NCBI RefSeq assembly: GCF_009905375.1
Contig: NC_133657.1
Coordinates: forward strand, 2,542,001-2,606,000
DNA from: Apium graveolens
Taxonomy: Eukaryota; Streptophyta; Magnoliopsida; Apiales; Apiaceae
Direction of reading: 5' to 3'
DNA: 64,000 nucleotides
The notes under the pieces were generated by a model, which worked only from the letters and a program-made list of their open reading frames with translations, had not been told where the DNA came from and ran no database searches. The first letter of the stretch is position 1. The number at the start of each line of letters is the position of its first letter. The position numbers were made by a program, and so were the translations under genes. Positions 40,750 to 54,561 of this stretch are shown in pieces.

Positions 40750-43700
40750 ATGGAGTTCTCTTATCTTTCTGACATTGAGGGTGATGCGAAGGATTGGTTG
40801 ATTAGGGTGCGTGTTTTTAGGATCTGGGATGCCGTCAACGCAAAGGATAACAACTTGATTAGCGTGGATATGATATTGATTGATGAAAAGGTAACGCCGC
40901 AACCTAGCCTATGATGACCTCCCCTGCTTTTGTTGTTTTATTTAATATGTGTGATTTTGTCTTATTTCACGCAAATCTTATGCATGCTGCTATTCGTAGG
41001 CATTTGGTTCCTCGGTTTAAACACCTTCTCAAAGAGGGGCTGGTCTATAGCCTCAAGAATGTTAAGGTTTCGCCAAATACCAACCAATACAGGCCTCTTG
41101 CTAGCGATAAGAGGCTGCTTTTCTTGGCAACGACCAAGGTTGTGGAACTGGATGAGGATGTTGTGGCAATACCTAAGTACGGCTTCCAGTTTGTGGATCT
41201 GCCCATGCTTGAAAGCCGTGCTGACAACATGAACACTCTCTCGGGTATCTGTCTAAAATTAGGCTTTTTTATAATTTGCGTGCTAAACTCTTCGTTGTTG
41301 TGCTAGCTTCATAAAAATCAATATTAATCTTACATATTAATTTGTTGTTTAAGTTTTTATGCTCAATCTCCGTTTAAATTCTCCAGGAAAGCTACACTAA
41401 AACCACTTCCTGAATCTCTAATCCCCGGGCACTAAATCACTGTTTTTATTTTTCTTAATATTAATTTGTAGTGGTGTTAACTTTGTTGTGTAATTTAGTT
41501 ATAGAATGTTTGTAATCTTGTGTTGTATCAATTTTTTTTGTTATTTAGGCTTTTATGATAGAATCCCGTTTAAATTCTCCGAGAAAGCAACACTAATATC
41601 ACTGCCGTTTTTCTAGAATTTATGAAGTTAAAACAAAAAGTGCGAAATTCTAGCAGTGCCAAGTTTTCAAATTGGTTGGTTGTAATGTTAGACACTGGAT
41701 ATTAATTCTTATTGTGGTTTGATCATGTATGCAATGGTATGCATTATGACATCTAAAATAGGATGTACTTTTTCTAGGTGTTTCATACTCCTAACAAGAT
41801 GCAATATGCCAATGTAAATAAAATGATAGTGAGGATTGAGAACAAGGTATTTGTGCACTGTTTACGTCATAATCACAATAATGACTTGTAAATAATTCAT
41901 ACCCTTTTGGTGGAATATTTTAACAACAATGTTTTTAAAATATTTATGATATTTAAGAAAGAGAAAATTGTTAATTTTCTAATTTTTTAAGTGTATATCC
42001 TAATACAAAATTTATTATTATATTATATTATATATCTACAAATAATAGGGATATATTTTACTTGATAACTCCTTCGTGCATTTTGTTTCAATTTTAGTGT
42101 TAACATAGGAATGCACCATATAAAAATAGGTTGATGGAAATGGAAAAGAAGGCATGAGCAGAGATATGATGAGAATTTTATTGAATGTAGAGTATTAGCA
42201 TTTTGGTCGTTTTTATAGCTGCTATTTGTACTTGTGTTCAAAGACAAAATTAAGGAAGCACGTGAATTATGCTGGACTTTTAAATTCTCCAAGGAAGCTA
42301 CACTAAATCTCTAATCCCGAGCACTAAATCTCTCCTTTTCTTTTTCTAAAATTATCGTTTTAATTAAGCTGCAAGACTACTATGATCTTAGTGTCATGTT
42401 CTACTGAACTATGTTTCAAACAATAGCCCAGTTTACAAGCCTTTTGCTCAGAAATATTTTAAATATGTTAGCCTGGCACATGCTTAGGTAATTTAATAAC
42501 TCATTTATGTTCCTTCAAAACATGTTCATTTATACCGGATTAAAATGTTACCAACTGTGCAACAAATCTGCAGACATAGTGGGTTGCTTTTGTGGTTTTG
42601 GAGAGGTTGAGGTTGTCGGGGCTGGCTTCAAAAAAAGAGATATCCGAATTTTCACTGATTAGTAAGTAGCGATTGACGTTCCAAATTTTAACAATCTAGG
42701 AATTATTTATACTGACATATATTTCTTCCTTACTTTTGTGTTAGCTCTGTCACTAGCACCGTCACACTTTGGGGCAAGTTGGGAGAGATGTTTGATCCCA
42801 CACTATACATTGGAGATGATGCACCCTATGTTATTGTTGTGTCCTCTGTTACAGTGAAGACTTATCAACGTTAGTCATATGTTCCTAACTTGTGAAAATG
42901 CATAGTTTAGTTGTGGGAGAAAATGATTCTTTTTTGTTTGCTAGAGATTTCGTGTGGTTGTCCGCTAACCACTACACCCAATAATTTTATGCAGGTGCTC
43001 TGACTTTTTCTTCCACTAGTGCTACCAAGATTTATGTAAACCCCGGTGTTGATCATGTCTCTTCAATAAGAGAGAGGTTCGCTGCTTTGCCTCCAAAGGT
43101 CATCACTATTGAGGCCACTACTTCTGCCAGGCTGCCTCCCGAGGAAGCCATGTTCGTTAACCGCATGAACGTGGAGACCCTGGTGAGGGCTACCTGCGCC
43201 GGAGAGCTGAAGGTAAATGTTATTCCCAACTACGTACTTGAAAGATCTAGGCCGCATACCATTGCTCCATAATCCGCCTCTTAACTTTTTTCACCCGACA
43301 TTATGACAGGTTGATGTTATCACATTGAAGGCTACAATGATTGCCATCAACAATCGCTTCAAATGGTATTATATGTCGTGCAAGGCATGTGTGAAGAAGG
43401 CCACTCTTCAGGATGGGGTTTTTATCTGCAACAGTTGCAGGAAGCCGGTTGACCAGCCGCTGGCAATGTAAGAAAATATATGAACTTTTACTCGCTCATG
43501 TGCCTGCATCTAGCATGTTCTTTTAGTTATTACAAATATCCGTTTCCTTCTAGGTTTTGCATTAATGTTCAGGTTGCGGACGGCACCGGAACTACAACTG
43601 TTGTTTTACTCAATTCTATTGCTGAGCGCTTGCTAGACACCTCAGCTAATAAAATTATTAACAAAATACCACCAGGCGATGATACTGTGCCTCGAGAGCT

Positions 43701-44047
43701 GCAAGAACTTTTGGGTAGGGAATATGTGTTTAAACTGAAGTTGAACAAGTACAATTTGGTTGATGGGCTGCAGGATTATGGGGTATCATCTATTTTCACC
43801 CCTGTGCAAGACCTGGAGACTGCTTATAAAAATAAAATGCTAGAACAAGTAAGTGATTTCTATGATATATGTGTTTGCCTTCTTTCTGAAATCGTTATAC
43901 TAAGCAATTAAGTCGACTCCCAATATTTTTTACTGTCAGGCTACTCCCGGAATGATGACTTCTTCATCTAGCAGTGTTCCTGAAAGTAGCAACCAGCGGA
44001 AGAGGAAGTTGTCTCCTGTTATCCAGGATCAAGCCTTAGATTCCTAG
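40750..44047 (+). CDS. Helitron-encoded RPA1-like single-strand DNA-binding protein
   Basis: Plant Helitrons commonly carry RPA70-like proteins, thought to bind the displaced single strand during rolling-circle transposition. Exons read as 40750-40890, about 40971-41244, 42574-42661, 42745-42869, 42995-43212, 43310-43467, 43554-43848 and 43940-44047, phases matching from exon 2 on. The first OB-fold (DUF223 type) has NLMHAAIRRHLVPRFKHLL. The second has VTLWGKLGEMF and YVIVVSSVTVKTYQ. The C-terminal Rep-factor-A domain has a four-Cys zinc ribbon (CKAC...CNSC, 43378-43443) and VADGTGTTTVVLLNSIAERLL. The tail NQRKRKLSP is basic and could be a nuclear signal. Odd: intron 1 seems to end AC instead of AG before 40971. 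The rest of the frame is open, in contrast to the helicase gene, so it may be functional or only recently damaged. Confidence 0.82.
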
Positions 44048-45589
44048 CAATAAACTTTATCCCTGTAATAGACTAAATCTTTTAATACTCTGCAAAAATG
44101 GACTAATTTGAGCTTGTTTTTTTAATTTACTAGAAATCTAATGTTTCCTTGCAACTATGTCAGTAAGTTTTAGATGAAAGTTTAAGGTTTTCAAGAATCA
44201 GGGTGTCAGAATTTTTTTACTGAAAAGTTGGTTTACTGTTGAACATGCTTCTTTTGCTTTGCACTTCTTCTTTGTACATAATCAGCTCAATCCCTTTCAT
44301 CAATCCCTTTCATGTATATGGTGGCTTTATTATTCACACACATTAATTGGTTATGAGTTTTTCAAAAAAATAATATTTGCTTTTTTATTTTTATCATCAA
44401 ACTTTCTTTAAGTAATATTAGCAATTATTTAAAAAAATAAATAAATAAGAGGTTCAAAATCTAGATATTTATGCATAAATCCGCATACATTATATTTACC
44501 ATTATACACAAAAGATATTATTATTCTTTACATTAAGGCCTATATAAACATATAATTCTAAAAATTTATATCAGTCAACCGAAAATAGAATAAAAATATT
44601 ACCCTTGGCAACTTGGTCTCACATAAAATGAATAGATTTGCTAATTTTATTTTAAATTAAATTTACCCTTTTTCCAAAAAAAACATATTATTGTTATTCA
44701 CATTAAAGCCTATATAAACATCTAATTTTAAAAAATATATATTATTCCTAAGTCTATCAAATATTATTTATCTTCGTAGGTATACTTATTTATGCATTTG
44801 GTGATTATTTTAATAGGTGGTATTTGGTGAATTAATTCTGTAAAATTAAGCTATACTAATTATTATTAATGCAATAGATAAAGAAATAATTTTTTCAAAT
44901 GTGCCAATTTTTTAAGTGCATCACTGCTAATTTAAAGGGTTAAAAATGAAATATATCCAGTTACTTACAATAATTTCTTGGATTAGAATAAAAATATATA
45001 AAAAAGAATAACAGTCTGCACCTTTAAATTTGAGATTTCATTTTAACCCAAATATAAAATAAAAATAGCTCTTGACAACTTGGTCTCACTCAAATTTGAA
45101 AAATTGGTTTTGATTCTTCCAAAAAATAATCTATTTAGATTTTATCATAAAAGTATTATCACATTTGGTGTTTTTAGAAAAAAATGGTATATGGTAACTT
45201 AATTCTACAAAATTAAGCTTATAAAGTATTTTTACAGTTATTAAGAAGCTGTAAAGAAAATTCAACCAACATATTAATTGTTTGGAGCAAAAATTAGTAG
45301 CCTATACCAACATATTGAAGAAAAAGAGTAGCGTTGGAAAGATGTATTTTGTACCGAGACAACTCCCAAAGAGTTATAATCTTGGTTAGGTGGAACAAAA
45401 TACTTCATGCCTCCCTTATTTAACTTCAAATAGATAGATGTAGGGAAATTTTTTTTGGTAAAACAAATGAAGTGTTGAAATCAAAGAGGGAGGTCAACAG
45501 GCTACAGTTACTTTTAAAAATTTGCTAAGAAAGGATCCTAAATACAGACTGTTGGCTTATTTGTAAATTGGATCCAATGACATTACTGG
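44048..45589. other. non-coding spacer inside the Helitron
   Basis: AT-rich DNA between the RPA-like gene and the first possible helicase exon. Two stretches share words (TATTCAC/TTTACATTAA(G/A)GCCTATATAAACAT near 44530 and 44700; CTTG(G/A)CAACTTGGTCTCAC near 44607 and 45074), hinting at an old internal duplication. No gene is seen. Confidence 0.5.
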
Positions 45590-45889
45590 TTGTGCTCGCT
45601 GGTTAGGCATGAAAGGGCTCTCAAAATCAGGCTTAGGCGACAAGTGATAGCAGACTCTCACGGTGATAGTATTCAGACTAATTTGCTTAAGAAAAAGATC
45701 GCCCAGCAGGCAAGAATGAGAAGAAGGGTTGTTATGCTAACTAGAAAATTTACGACTGGCCAAGGCTTGAATCCCTTCTCGGCACTACACATTATGCGCG
45801 CTTGCTCACTGGTTCCACTACAGACTCTACTTCCCCGACTTGAACCTGGGCTTACAACATCGAATGGTATTTTTCCATTTAAGTCCTAG
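45590..45889 (+). other. possible N-terminal exon of the Helitron Rep-helicase
   Basis: A 99-codon frame rich in Arg/Lys (LRRQVIADSHGD, KKKIAQQARMRRRVVMLTRK) lies upstream of the helicase relic. Basic N-terminal exons of this kind precede the Rep domain in plant Helitron proteins, but I cannot show splicing to the main gene, and the frame itself matches no domain that I recognise. Confidence 0.35.
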
Positions 45890-46500
45890 GCATTGTTATT
45901 TTTGGAATAGGTTGTTGATATATACTCAAGTGATTTGTTGGTTTTAAACCCTTTTAGTTATATTTTAGATATTAACTTCTAATGACACACTACTGATGTA
46001 GCAAACTTAGCTGCATTGTGTCATGTGCTTCTCCTCTTTTACTAACCTTAATGACATTCCCGCCCATCTCTTACACAACATATTCTTACCACAGTGAATG
46101 TCAAGCTAACTTGCCTTCTTTTGTGTTTCCCTAAAAACAAAAAAAATAAATAAATTACGACACCATATTTACTAAAATATATAAAATAAGGCCTTGGTAG
46201 TTAAGAAAAGAGTTAAATAGCTATATTTATATTGAGGTAGCAAGTATTATGTCCAATGTTCTACTGTAACTACAATCAAAGACTTATAGTACATGTATTG
46301 TTCTGGTCTCAAATATGTTCCATGTAGTCAAGCGCTACCGACAAGAGCAAAGTTCCAGGCATTGCCAATATCTACATATAAAATGCATAAAAAATTTGTC
46401 AGCAAAAAATCTAGACATCACAGATTCTACTATAGAAGAATAAACACCAGAATTACACAACATCACACTGCTTGGCATCTTAGTGGTTGATTATTTTTTG

Positions 46501-47697
46501 ACATACCAGTTTTGCAACTTGCTATGAAATTGAGCATCATAGTTCTTATGAAAATTATTATAAACTAGCAACAAATTTTAAAATTTATAACACATAACCC
46601 CATCACCAAATTTTCTTCATCTTCTTTTGCTTATAAAATGCATATTCATCCCTGCTCAACCTTTTTCATATTCTCAGGATAATGCTACTTTGCCAGTGTA
46701 TCACACACCGGCCAAACGACCAGTTGCAACAGATTTCGTACTTGCAGCAGGTATTTTAATACATATGTTGCACCCCTGATCTCCTTCAAGATGTTTAGCA
46801 TGTATCCTATGAAAACATATATGTGCTTTTGTATTACTGTGATTGTGAGGTATTGATAACACCATACCTCAAACCCCTGCTAATATATTCACTATCAGGG
46901 CAAATGATGAAATAGGCAAATGTATCATGTCCCGTAGACACTACTAAGTGCGCCCTCAGTGAAAAACTATTAACAACTAATGCAGGAACAAGCAATGTCC
47001 CAACATGTTGGGCTGCATGTGCTGATTTAATTAAATTTGATAATTACATCACACTCACTTCTTCACCCCTGTACTGGAATCATAGTAACTAAAGTTCTTA
47101 ATAACATACCAGTTTTGCAACTTGCTCTGAAATTGAGCAGAAATTTATTATAAACTAAAAACAAGTTTTAAAGGTTACAACAAATAAACCCATTATCAAA
47201 TTTTATTCATCTTCTTTTGCTTATAAAATGCATATTCATCCATGCTCAACCATTTTCAGATTCTCAGAATAATGCTTCTTTGCCAGTGTATCACACACCG
47301 GCCAAACGACCAGTGCCAACGGATTCCATACTTGCAACAGGTATTTTAATACATATGTTGCACGTCTGGTCTCTTTCAAGATGTTTGGCATGTATCCTAT
47401 GCAAACATATGTGTGTTTTTATATTATTATAATTGTGAGGTATTGATAACCCCATACCTCATACCCCTGCTAATATATTTACTATCAGGGCAAAGGATGA
47501 AATATGCAAAGGTATCATGTCCCACAGACACTACTAAGTGTGCCCTCAGTGACAAACTATTAACAATTAATGCAGGAACAAACAATACCCCAACAAGTTG
47601 GGCTGCAGGTACTAAATTAATTAAATTTGATAATTACATCACACTTACTTATTCACCCATGTACTGAAATTATAGTAACTAAGGTTCTTATTATTAA
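46501..47697 (+). repeat. 603-bp tandem duplication containing two helicase-gene exons
   Basis: ACATACCAGTTTTGCAACTTGCT starts at 46501 and again at 47104, and the two following stretches align to about 47100 and 47697. Each copy has an exon-like piece ending CTTGCA(G/A)CAG|GTATTTT, and a second piece following CTATCAG|GGCAAA. The second copy keeps both frames open (DSQNNASLPVYHTPAKRPV; KVSCPTDTTKCALSD). The first copy has a TAG in the second piece (GAAATAGGC). Confidence 0.85.
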
Positions 47698-47726
47698 CAT
47701 GTTCTTTGCTTTTTGTACCATCACAG

Positions 47727-50700
47727 CTGAAAGGGCACTTCCATCATCTTTTGGGGCCCCCACGCACAACTGTGTGCACTGTGGCGCCACACTATGGTAT
47801 GAAGAGCGTATTAAAAGGAACAGGCACACCTCAAACCCACAATTTACATTTTGTTGTATGGAAGGACGTGTGAAACTACCTCTCATGAAAGATCCACCCC
47901 CATTGCTCAAACATCTTCTTGGCCCTGATTCTGGCAAGCAGGGTAGCAATTTCAGATGAAATATAAGACCGTACAACTCCATGTTTGCTGTTGTGTCGTT
48001 GGGGGTCCAAGTTGATAAATTAATTAACAAGTCAAGAGGACCCTATGTGTTTCGTGCTAGCGGACAGATTTACCATAACACAAGCTCTTTGCTACCGCCA
48101 ACGGGTAAAAAGCCGTTGTTTGCACAACTTTACATCTATGACACTGATCATGACATTAGTAACAGAATTAACACACTCAAAAATGCGGAAAACACTCCAG
48201 CTATTGACGAGAATATATTCCAAGGTTTAACACAAATGTTAGACGAGAATAGCAATTTGACGAGGTCTTATAGAAAGGCGAGGGACATGTTCGAAGCACA
48301 GCCCCAAACCACATTTCACCTGCGCCTGCCTGAGGCTCGGACCAGAGATGGTAGACAATACAACATCCCAATAGAATCTGAAGTGGGCGGCTTGATTGTG
48401 GGTGAGCTCACTGAGACAAAATTTGAGTGTGACGTTATTGTGCGCCACCGTACTAAAGGAATTACACATATTGATGAGTTGCACCCAAGTTATATGTCCA
48501 TGGCATATCCACTAATTCACCCTTATGGTGAAGATGGATATAGACTGGGTATACCCTTAGCAGACAGGGGCTCACAAACTTCAAAAAGACATGCATTGAC
48601 GATGTGCCAATATTATTGCTTCAGGTTACAGCAAAAAGCCAATGAGGGGCATACCTTACTTTTGGCGGGACGGCTCTTGCAACAATATATAGTGGATGCT
48701 TACATGGCTGTTGAGCAAGAAAGGTTTAGGTGGGTTCGAACCCATCAAAACGAGCTCAGGACAGAATTATACTCAGGCTTGATGGATGCGGTGCACCATG
48801 GGGACTCTGACAGCTCCATAGTGGGGAAATCAGTTATCTTGCCATCATCGCATACTTGGATATCCAGATTTGTTCATCACATTCACATGTAACCCCAAAT
48901 GGCCAGAGATAAATGACATGCTTGGACTGATCGGGCAAAAAGATGACCGTAATAGAGTTGATATTGTGTGTCGGGTATTTGAGACAAAGTTACAACAACT
49001 CATGTACTACATCAAAAAGGAACAACCATTTGGTGAGATAATGGCATGTAAGATTATTGAGCCTATGCATTACCTCCAATTTTTAACAACCTATATTTTG
49101 GTACCAATTGAGCTCGCTTTATTTAATCCAGTAACTGGGAACACGCCTCTAGTATTCTAATAGTATTACAATTTTTTATGCAGGCTTATATACCATAGAA
49201 TTTCAGAAAAGAGGTTTGCCCCATGCGCATATACTCCTTTTTTTTCACCCGTCAAGGAAGAATCCTTCACCGGAATATATTGACAGCATAATAAGCGCAG
49301 AGTTGCCAGACATCAATGTCGACCCCGATGCCTATAATGCAGTGAAGAAATCTATGCTTCATGGGCCATGTGGTCAGGCCAACACATCCTCTCCCTGTAT
49401 GCTCCAGGAAAAATGCAATAAGTTTTTCCCAAAAAATTTTAATGAGACCACCACAATTGGAGAAGATGGCTACCCAATTTACAGGCGCGGAAATACAGGC
49501 ATTACCATTGAGAAAAAGGGCATACTTTTGGACAATCGTTTTGTCATCCCTTATAACAAAAATTTATTGGTCAAGTTTGATGCTCATATTAATGTGGAGC
49601 TATGCAACAGTGCAAGGTCGATAAAATATTTATTCAAATATATTAATAAAGGGCCAAATAGAGCAACTGCAGTGATTGAGACTACCAACGAAAGGGATGA
49701 AATAAGAGCGTATCTTGACTGCAGGTATGTACATGCAAAATTTTGTATTTCTATCTTTCTTTAATACGTGGTACATAGATATTTTATTTTTAATAATAAA
49801 AGCATATTATTTAAGGTAATATATATATATTCCACAAAATCAGTCGGCTTACAGGAAAAATAAATTTAGATTTGAAATATGTAATCATCACAATTTCATG
49901 CTAGTATGGTAAATAAAAGATTTATGATTTACCATTGTTCCTCGTTACCAATGATATGGCATCTATATCTAAATCTCAGGGTGATATGAAAATATGAACC
50001 ATTTTGGTACAAGTAACTGTAGACATATAAAATTTAACTTGCTTGTATTTTCCAGGCAGTGTTTGGTTTGTAATTTTAAATTTATATCAAAAGCTGAAGA
50101 TGATCACTTTTAGGCTACCAAACATTACTATGCCCTGGTGTGCAGTGAACTTATGAAAAGAATGTCCTTAAGTATTTTTTAGATGATAATGATCTATTGT
50201 GACTCCACCAAATCAGACATAGGGTTCCTGAAAATGAAGCAACATTATTTAAAATATTTATAAAATGCCATGCAAATGCACTTTTTGTTTGAGTTTACGC
50301 AACCTAACGGTTCCCTGATAACTTTTGTGTAATATGTTTCTATAATGAGAGTAATAAAATAACATAAATGTTGCTTGAAGGTATATATCAGCATGTGAGG
50401 CTTGCTGGAAAATCTTTCAATTTAACATCAACTACAGATACCCATCAGTTGAACGTCTGCCTTTCCACCTTCCTGGTGAGCATACAATAATATTTGAAGA
50501 AAACTGATGCATTGAAAACGTGCTCAGTATGCCCGGGATAGAAAAGACCAAATTCACAGAATGGTTAGAGACAAACAAGCAAAATGAAGATGCACGCACT
50601 TTGACTTATGCTGAGTTCCCCAAACACTGGGTTTGGAATTCCAAGGGTAAATTATGGACCAGGCGAAAAAAAGGAAAGGCAGTTGGTAGAATCTACTTTG

Positions 50701-52728
50701 CACATCCATCAAGTGGGGAGCGCTTCTATATGCGTATGCTCCTTAATTTTGTAAAAGGGAGCACCTCATTTGAGTGCATCAGAACCGTAAATGGAGTAAC
50801 ATATCCAACCTTCAAAGCTGCATGTTATGCTTTGGGATTATTGGATGATGATAGAGAATGGGTTGATTGCTTATCTGAGGCTGCAGTTTGGGCAACGGGT
50901 AACGAATTACGCAATCTCTTTGTCACAATCCTTATCTTTTTCCATGTTTCCAATGTACCAGAACTCTGGAAAACTCACTCTCAGATACTCTCGGAAGACA
51001 TGCTTCACATACAACGAAAAAGGTTCCAATTCCCTACCCTCCAGTTAACAACCGCACAGACTGAAGTGCACGCGCTGGTTGAAATTGAAAGCCTCATGCA
51101 AAAATTAGGCAAGAGCCTAAAAGACATAGATGGAATGTCACAGCCTGATTCATCACTAACACGAGATATAGGAAACAGATTATTGAACGAGGAGCTGAAT
51201 TATGATCGAGCCGCTTTGAAGATCTTGCATGGAAAATCTCTGCATGCTTTAAATCATTTTCAAAGAAATGCATATGACGCAATTGTGCGTTCTGTTCAAC
51301 GTGATGAAGGCAAGCTTTTCTTCATTAGTGGTCATGGTGGTACCGGAAAAAATTCTTATGGAATACAATTACTTCGAAACTAAGATCAGATTCAATGATA
51401 GTCCTGCCAGTTACAACCTCGGGGATAACCTCATTGTTATTGCCCAATGGTCGAACAACACACTCCCGATTTCGCATCCCGTTGGATGTCGCCGTAGAAT
51501 CTACATGTGAGATTAAACATGGTACACAATTAGCTGAACTTCTCCAAAAAACTTCTTTCATTATCTGGGATGAGGCCCCAATGACACACAGACATTGTTT
51601 TGAAGCTCTGGACAAGTCCTTGAGAGATATACTAAGTACACGATATGAGGATAGTCGTTCCAAGCCCTTTGGAGGGCTTATAGTAGTATGTGGTGGCGAC
51701 TTCCGCCAGATACTACCTGTTATCCCACAAGGTGAACGTGCAGATATTATTGATGCCTCGCTTAATTCATCCTACTTTTGGAACACTTCGAAATCTACGA
51801 GTTGACACAAAATATGAGGTTGCATAGGGAAGGGGTTGATGAAGTGCACGCTGAAAAAATAGCATCATTTAATAAATGGTTGTTACAAATTGGAGATGGT
51901 TCTATGTATGACATTCCAGGACAAGAAATGATAAGGATTCCGCCAGAGTTATACAGGCCAACGGGTGAGAACCCAATGGAAGACATTGTTAATGAGGTAT
52001 ACCCTTCGTTGTTAGAAAATTACAGGGATCCTGCATATCTAAAAGAGCGTGCTATACTTACGCCAAAAAATGAAACAATTCATGAATTGAATGACTTTCT
52101 GATGAGCATGATACCAGGAGAAGCAAGGACATATCTAAGCTCTGATAGTGTGTGCAAGACGAGCATTAACACCGATAATGATGATTTGTTGTACCCGACA
52201 GAATTTTTAAATAGCTTAAGGTTCAGTGGCATCCCTAATCATGACATACAGCTTAAAGCGGGAACCCCCATCATGCTGCTCAGAAATTTAAATCAGTCAA
52301 GGGGGCTTTGTAATGACACGCGGTTAATAGTCACGCGTTTAGGCAAATAGTCAATTCGGGCAGACATCATTTCTGGGACAAGGATTGGTCAAAATGTTAC
52401 CATCCCACGTATCATTATGTCACCAAAAAATTCTAAATGGCCATTCAAACTTAATAGGCGCCAACTTCCAGTGGCGCCGTGTTTCGCGATGACGATCAAT
52501 AAAAGCCAAGGACAATCGTTAAAACGTGTTGGCTTGTATCTTCCTTGCCAGGTTTTTACGCATGGGCAGGTGTATGTGGCTCTGTCAAGAGTCACAGAAT
52601 TACAAGGGCTGGTCATAGTCAATGCTGACAGTGAGGTGGACGACAAAACTCTTATAAAAAATATTATTTATAAAGAGGTCTTCAACAATATTCAGGACCG
52701 CACACACGATGAAGGTAAGCCATTTTAA
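47727..52728 (+). pseudogene. Helitron Rep / PIF1-type helicase, decayed
   Basis: This is the transposition protein of the Helitron, a HUH-type rolling-circle Rep fused to a PIF1 (SF1B) helicase. In order: a CVHCGATLWYEER zinc-binding segment (47780), FITFTCNPKWPEI (48873), the HUH motif QKRGLPHAHILLFF (49205), the Tyr motif KYLFKYINKGP (49622), Walker A GGHGGTGK (about 51335-51350), Walker B SFIIWDEAPM (51557), GGDFRQILPV (51697), TPIMLLRNLN (52264), INKSQGQSL (52497) and YVALSR (52573). Lesions: in-frame TGA at 47957-47959; a frameshift with loss of a conserved stretch near 48860; TGA at 50505-50507; a 1-base deletion inside Walker A near 51352; a frameshift near 51780; TAG at 52348-52350. 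Introns at about 49048-49182 and from 49725 keep usable splice sites. It cannot make a full protein. Confidence 0.9.
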
Positions 52729-54560
52729 ACCGTTACACTTTTCTTTTCTGGCACCGTAATAATATTTCTAAATAACGGCATCACGAAGAAAATCAAATCT
52801 ACATCTTTTACTGACTAACACTTTTCTAGCTACATGCTTTGTCCCCAAATTAGCATTCATATTACTTACGCCGCTTTATTTGGTTACTGAAACCAACATT
52901 TTTACATATTTGGTATTTATGTAGGAAACACGACAGGATGAGTGGTGTTATACAACAGGGCACCCCAACGACGCTTTGTTCACCAGCTAGCTCAGTACCT
53001 GCTAAAAAAATTGAAACCGGACCATTGTGAAAGATGAGATTGCTTTGGCCAATTACTTTATGCAATTGTCATCTCCTTTCAGGCATCAATATACTGGCTG
53101 ACTGAATACATATGTCCCTACACTTTTGCTGGATTAATCCAGTACAAAGGAAGCTTGGTCCCTCAAATTTTGGATTAGTGCATTCACAAAATTGTTCAAC
53201 TCTCCCTTCAACCAGCTCTTTCATATATATACATAATATACATTATGATGTATTATGTGTGTATTTTGTGTTGATTTAAGGCATACCATCAATTTCAAAC
53301 TTAGATCTATGTAAATTGACATAGGTTGCATTACAAACAAGCCTAAATTATAGTTGTCTTACTACACTTGTAGTTAGATTTATGTTTCTGTGCAAGACAT
53401 TGTTATGCATTTATCTTTTTATTTAATGGAAGTCCTCTAATGAGTGGCATCAGCCTACTAATTTATATGAGATTTGCATAGGACCTTCATCACAACAGAT
53501 GTTCTGCCGACTGTTAAAATTTGTAAGAGGCACGGTTGACATCTGATCCATAATGTCCAGTTTGTGGCGGCATCACCAACAACAGTAGTGGCGATTCTGA
53601 GAGGAGTAATAATAGGCATATACATGTGAATGTCTGTTGTTGCTATGTTATATAATTTATGTCCCTGTGATGACGGTATACAATTGAAAATCAAATTCAT
53701 TATTCGAGTGTTTTTCTTATGCCTTATGTCTTCTTTAGTATCTTCTTTAATTAATTTTGATAGGACATGTCATATTTTGAATTTTTTTTGGCAGGCAAAT
53801 GGATCAACTATTTTAGATTGCAAGTCTTCATTCACAACAATTGTATTAGTAAAAAATTCATGGCTGGGTAAGCACTTTTTCTAAAACAAGCACACACACG
53901 TGTGTGTATTGCAAGTTTATGTAATTTTTTTGTACACTGTGTATATATAGATTGCAATGGATGTACTAAAGATCAAATTTTTATGACATTAACTTGATTG
54001 TACATGTTTGAATTATAGTATGGAGTTATTTGATTGACTATTTAAGCCCTTTTTGATGTTAAGTCCTTGCACATGCTTTATTTTTTGGCTATTGGATTGT
54101 TTTTAGTGCTTAGTATTAAAACTAAACAGGTTTTTTCCATTGTGCTTAAAAATTAGGATCTTGATTAGCTTCTTTTATCTATTTCCATTGTTTGTGTTTC
54201 GGCTGTGAAATCTTGTCATTATGGATGATTTATTTCATTTTAAAATGTGGATTTTTTTTAAAGTTTTATTAAAATTTAGTGGATTATTATCTGCAAATAT
54301 AGGAAATTTAGGAGCTTATCAATTATGACTAGAATTTTCCTACTATGAGCATTATTTGACCTGTGATCTGTAGCATTTAATTGGTTGAAAACATTTGTCA
54401 AATTATATTGAATTTTTATGATTCTTGATCATTAATTTGGCTCAGAAGCATCTAAAAATAACTTAGTTTTTGAAAATTTATAATAGATGCTGAGATGAGC
54501 TGCTTGATGTTATACTTATTTCTGCTTTGTCAAATAAAATGAACTTTTTGTACTTAATCA
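52729..54560. other. non-coding 3' part of the Helitron
   Basis: AT-rich DNA after the helicase relic. The short open frames here (for example 53630-53884) resemble nothing. It could include leftover captured host DNA too diverged to recognise. Confidence 0.45.
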
Positions 54561-54561
54561 G

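Noticed and set aside
41779..41847. possible extra RPA exon (VFHTPNKMQYANVNKM) with AG and GT borders
   Set aside because: Exon 2 ends in phase with 42574 (S-D-I-V-G), and including this piece would break the frame. It may be a cryptic or alternative exon, so it is left out of the gene.
45590..52728. host PIF1 helicase gene
   Set aside because: The HUH and KYLFKY motifs before the helicase and the place inside a bounded Helitron show it is the transposon's own gene.
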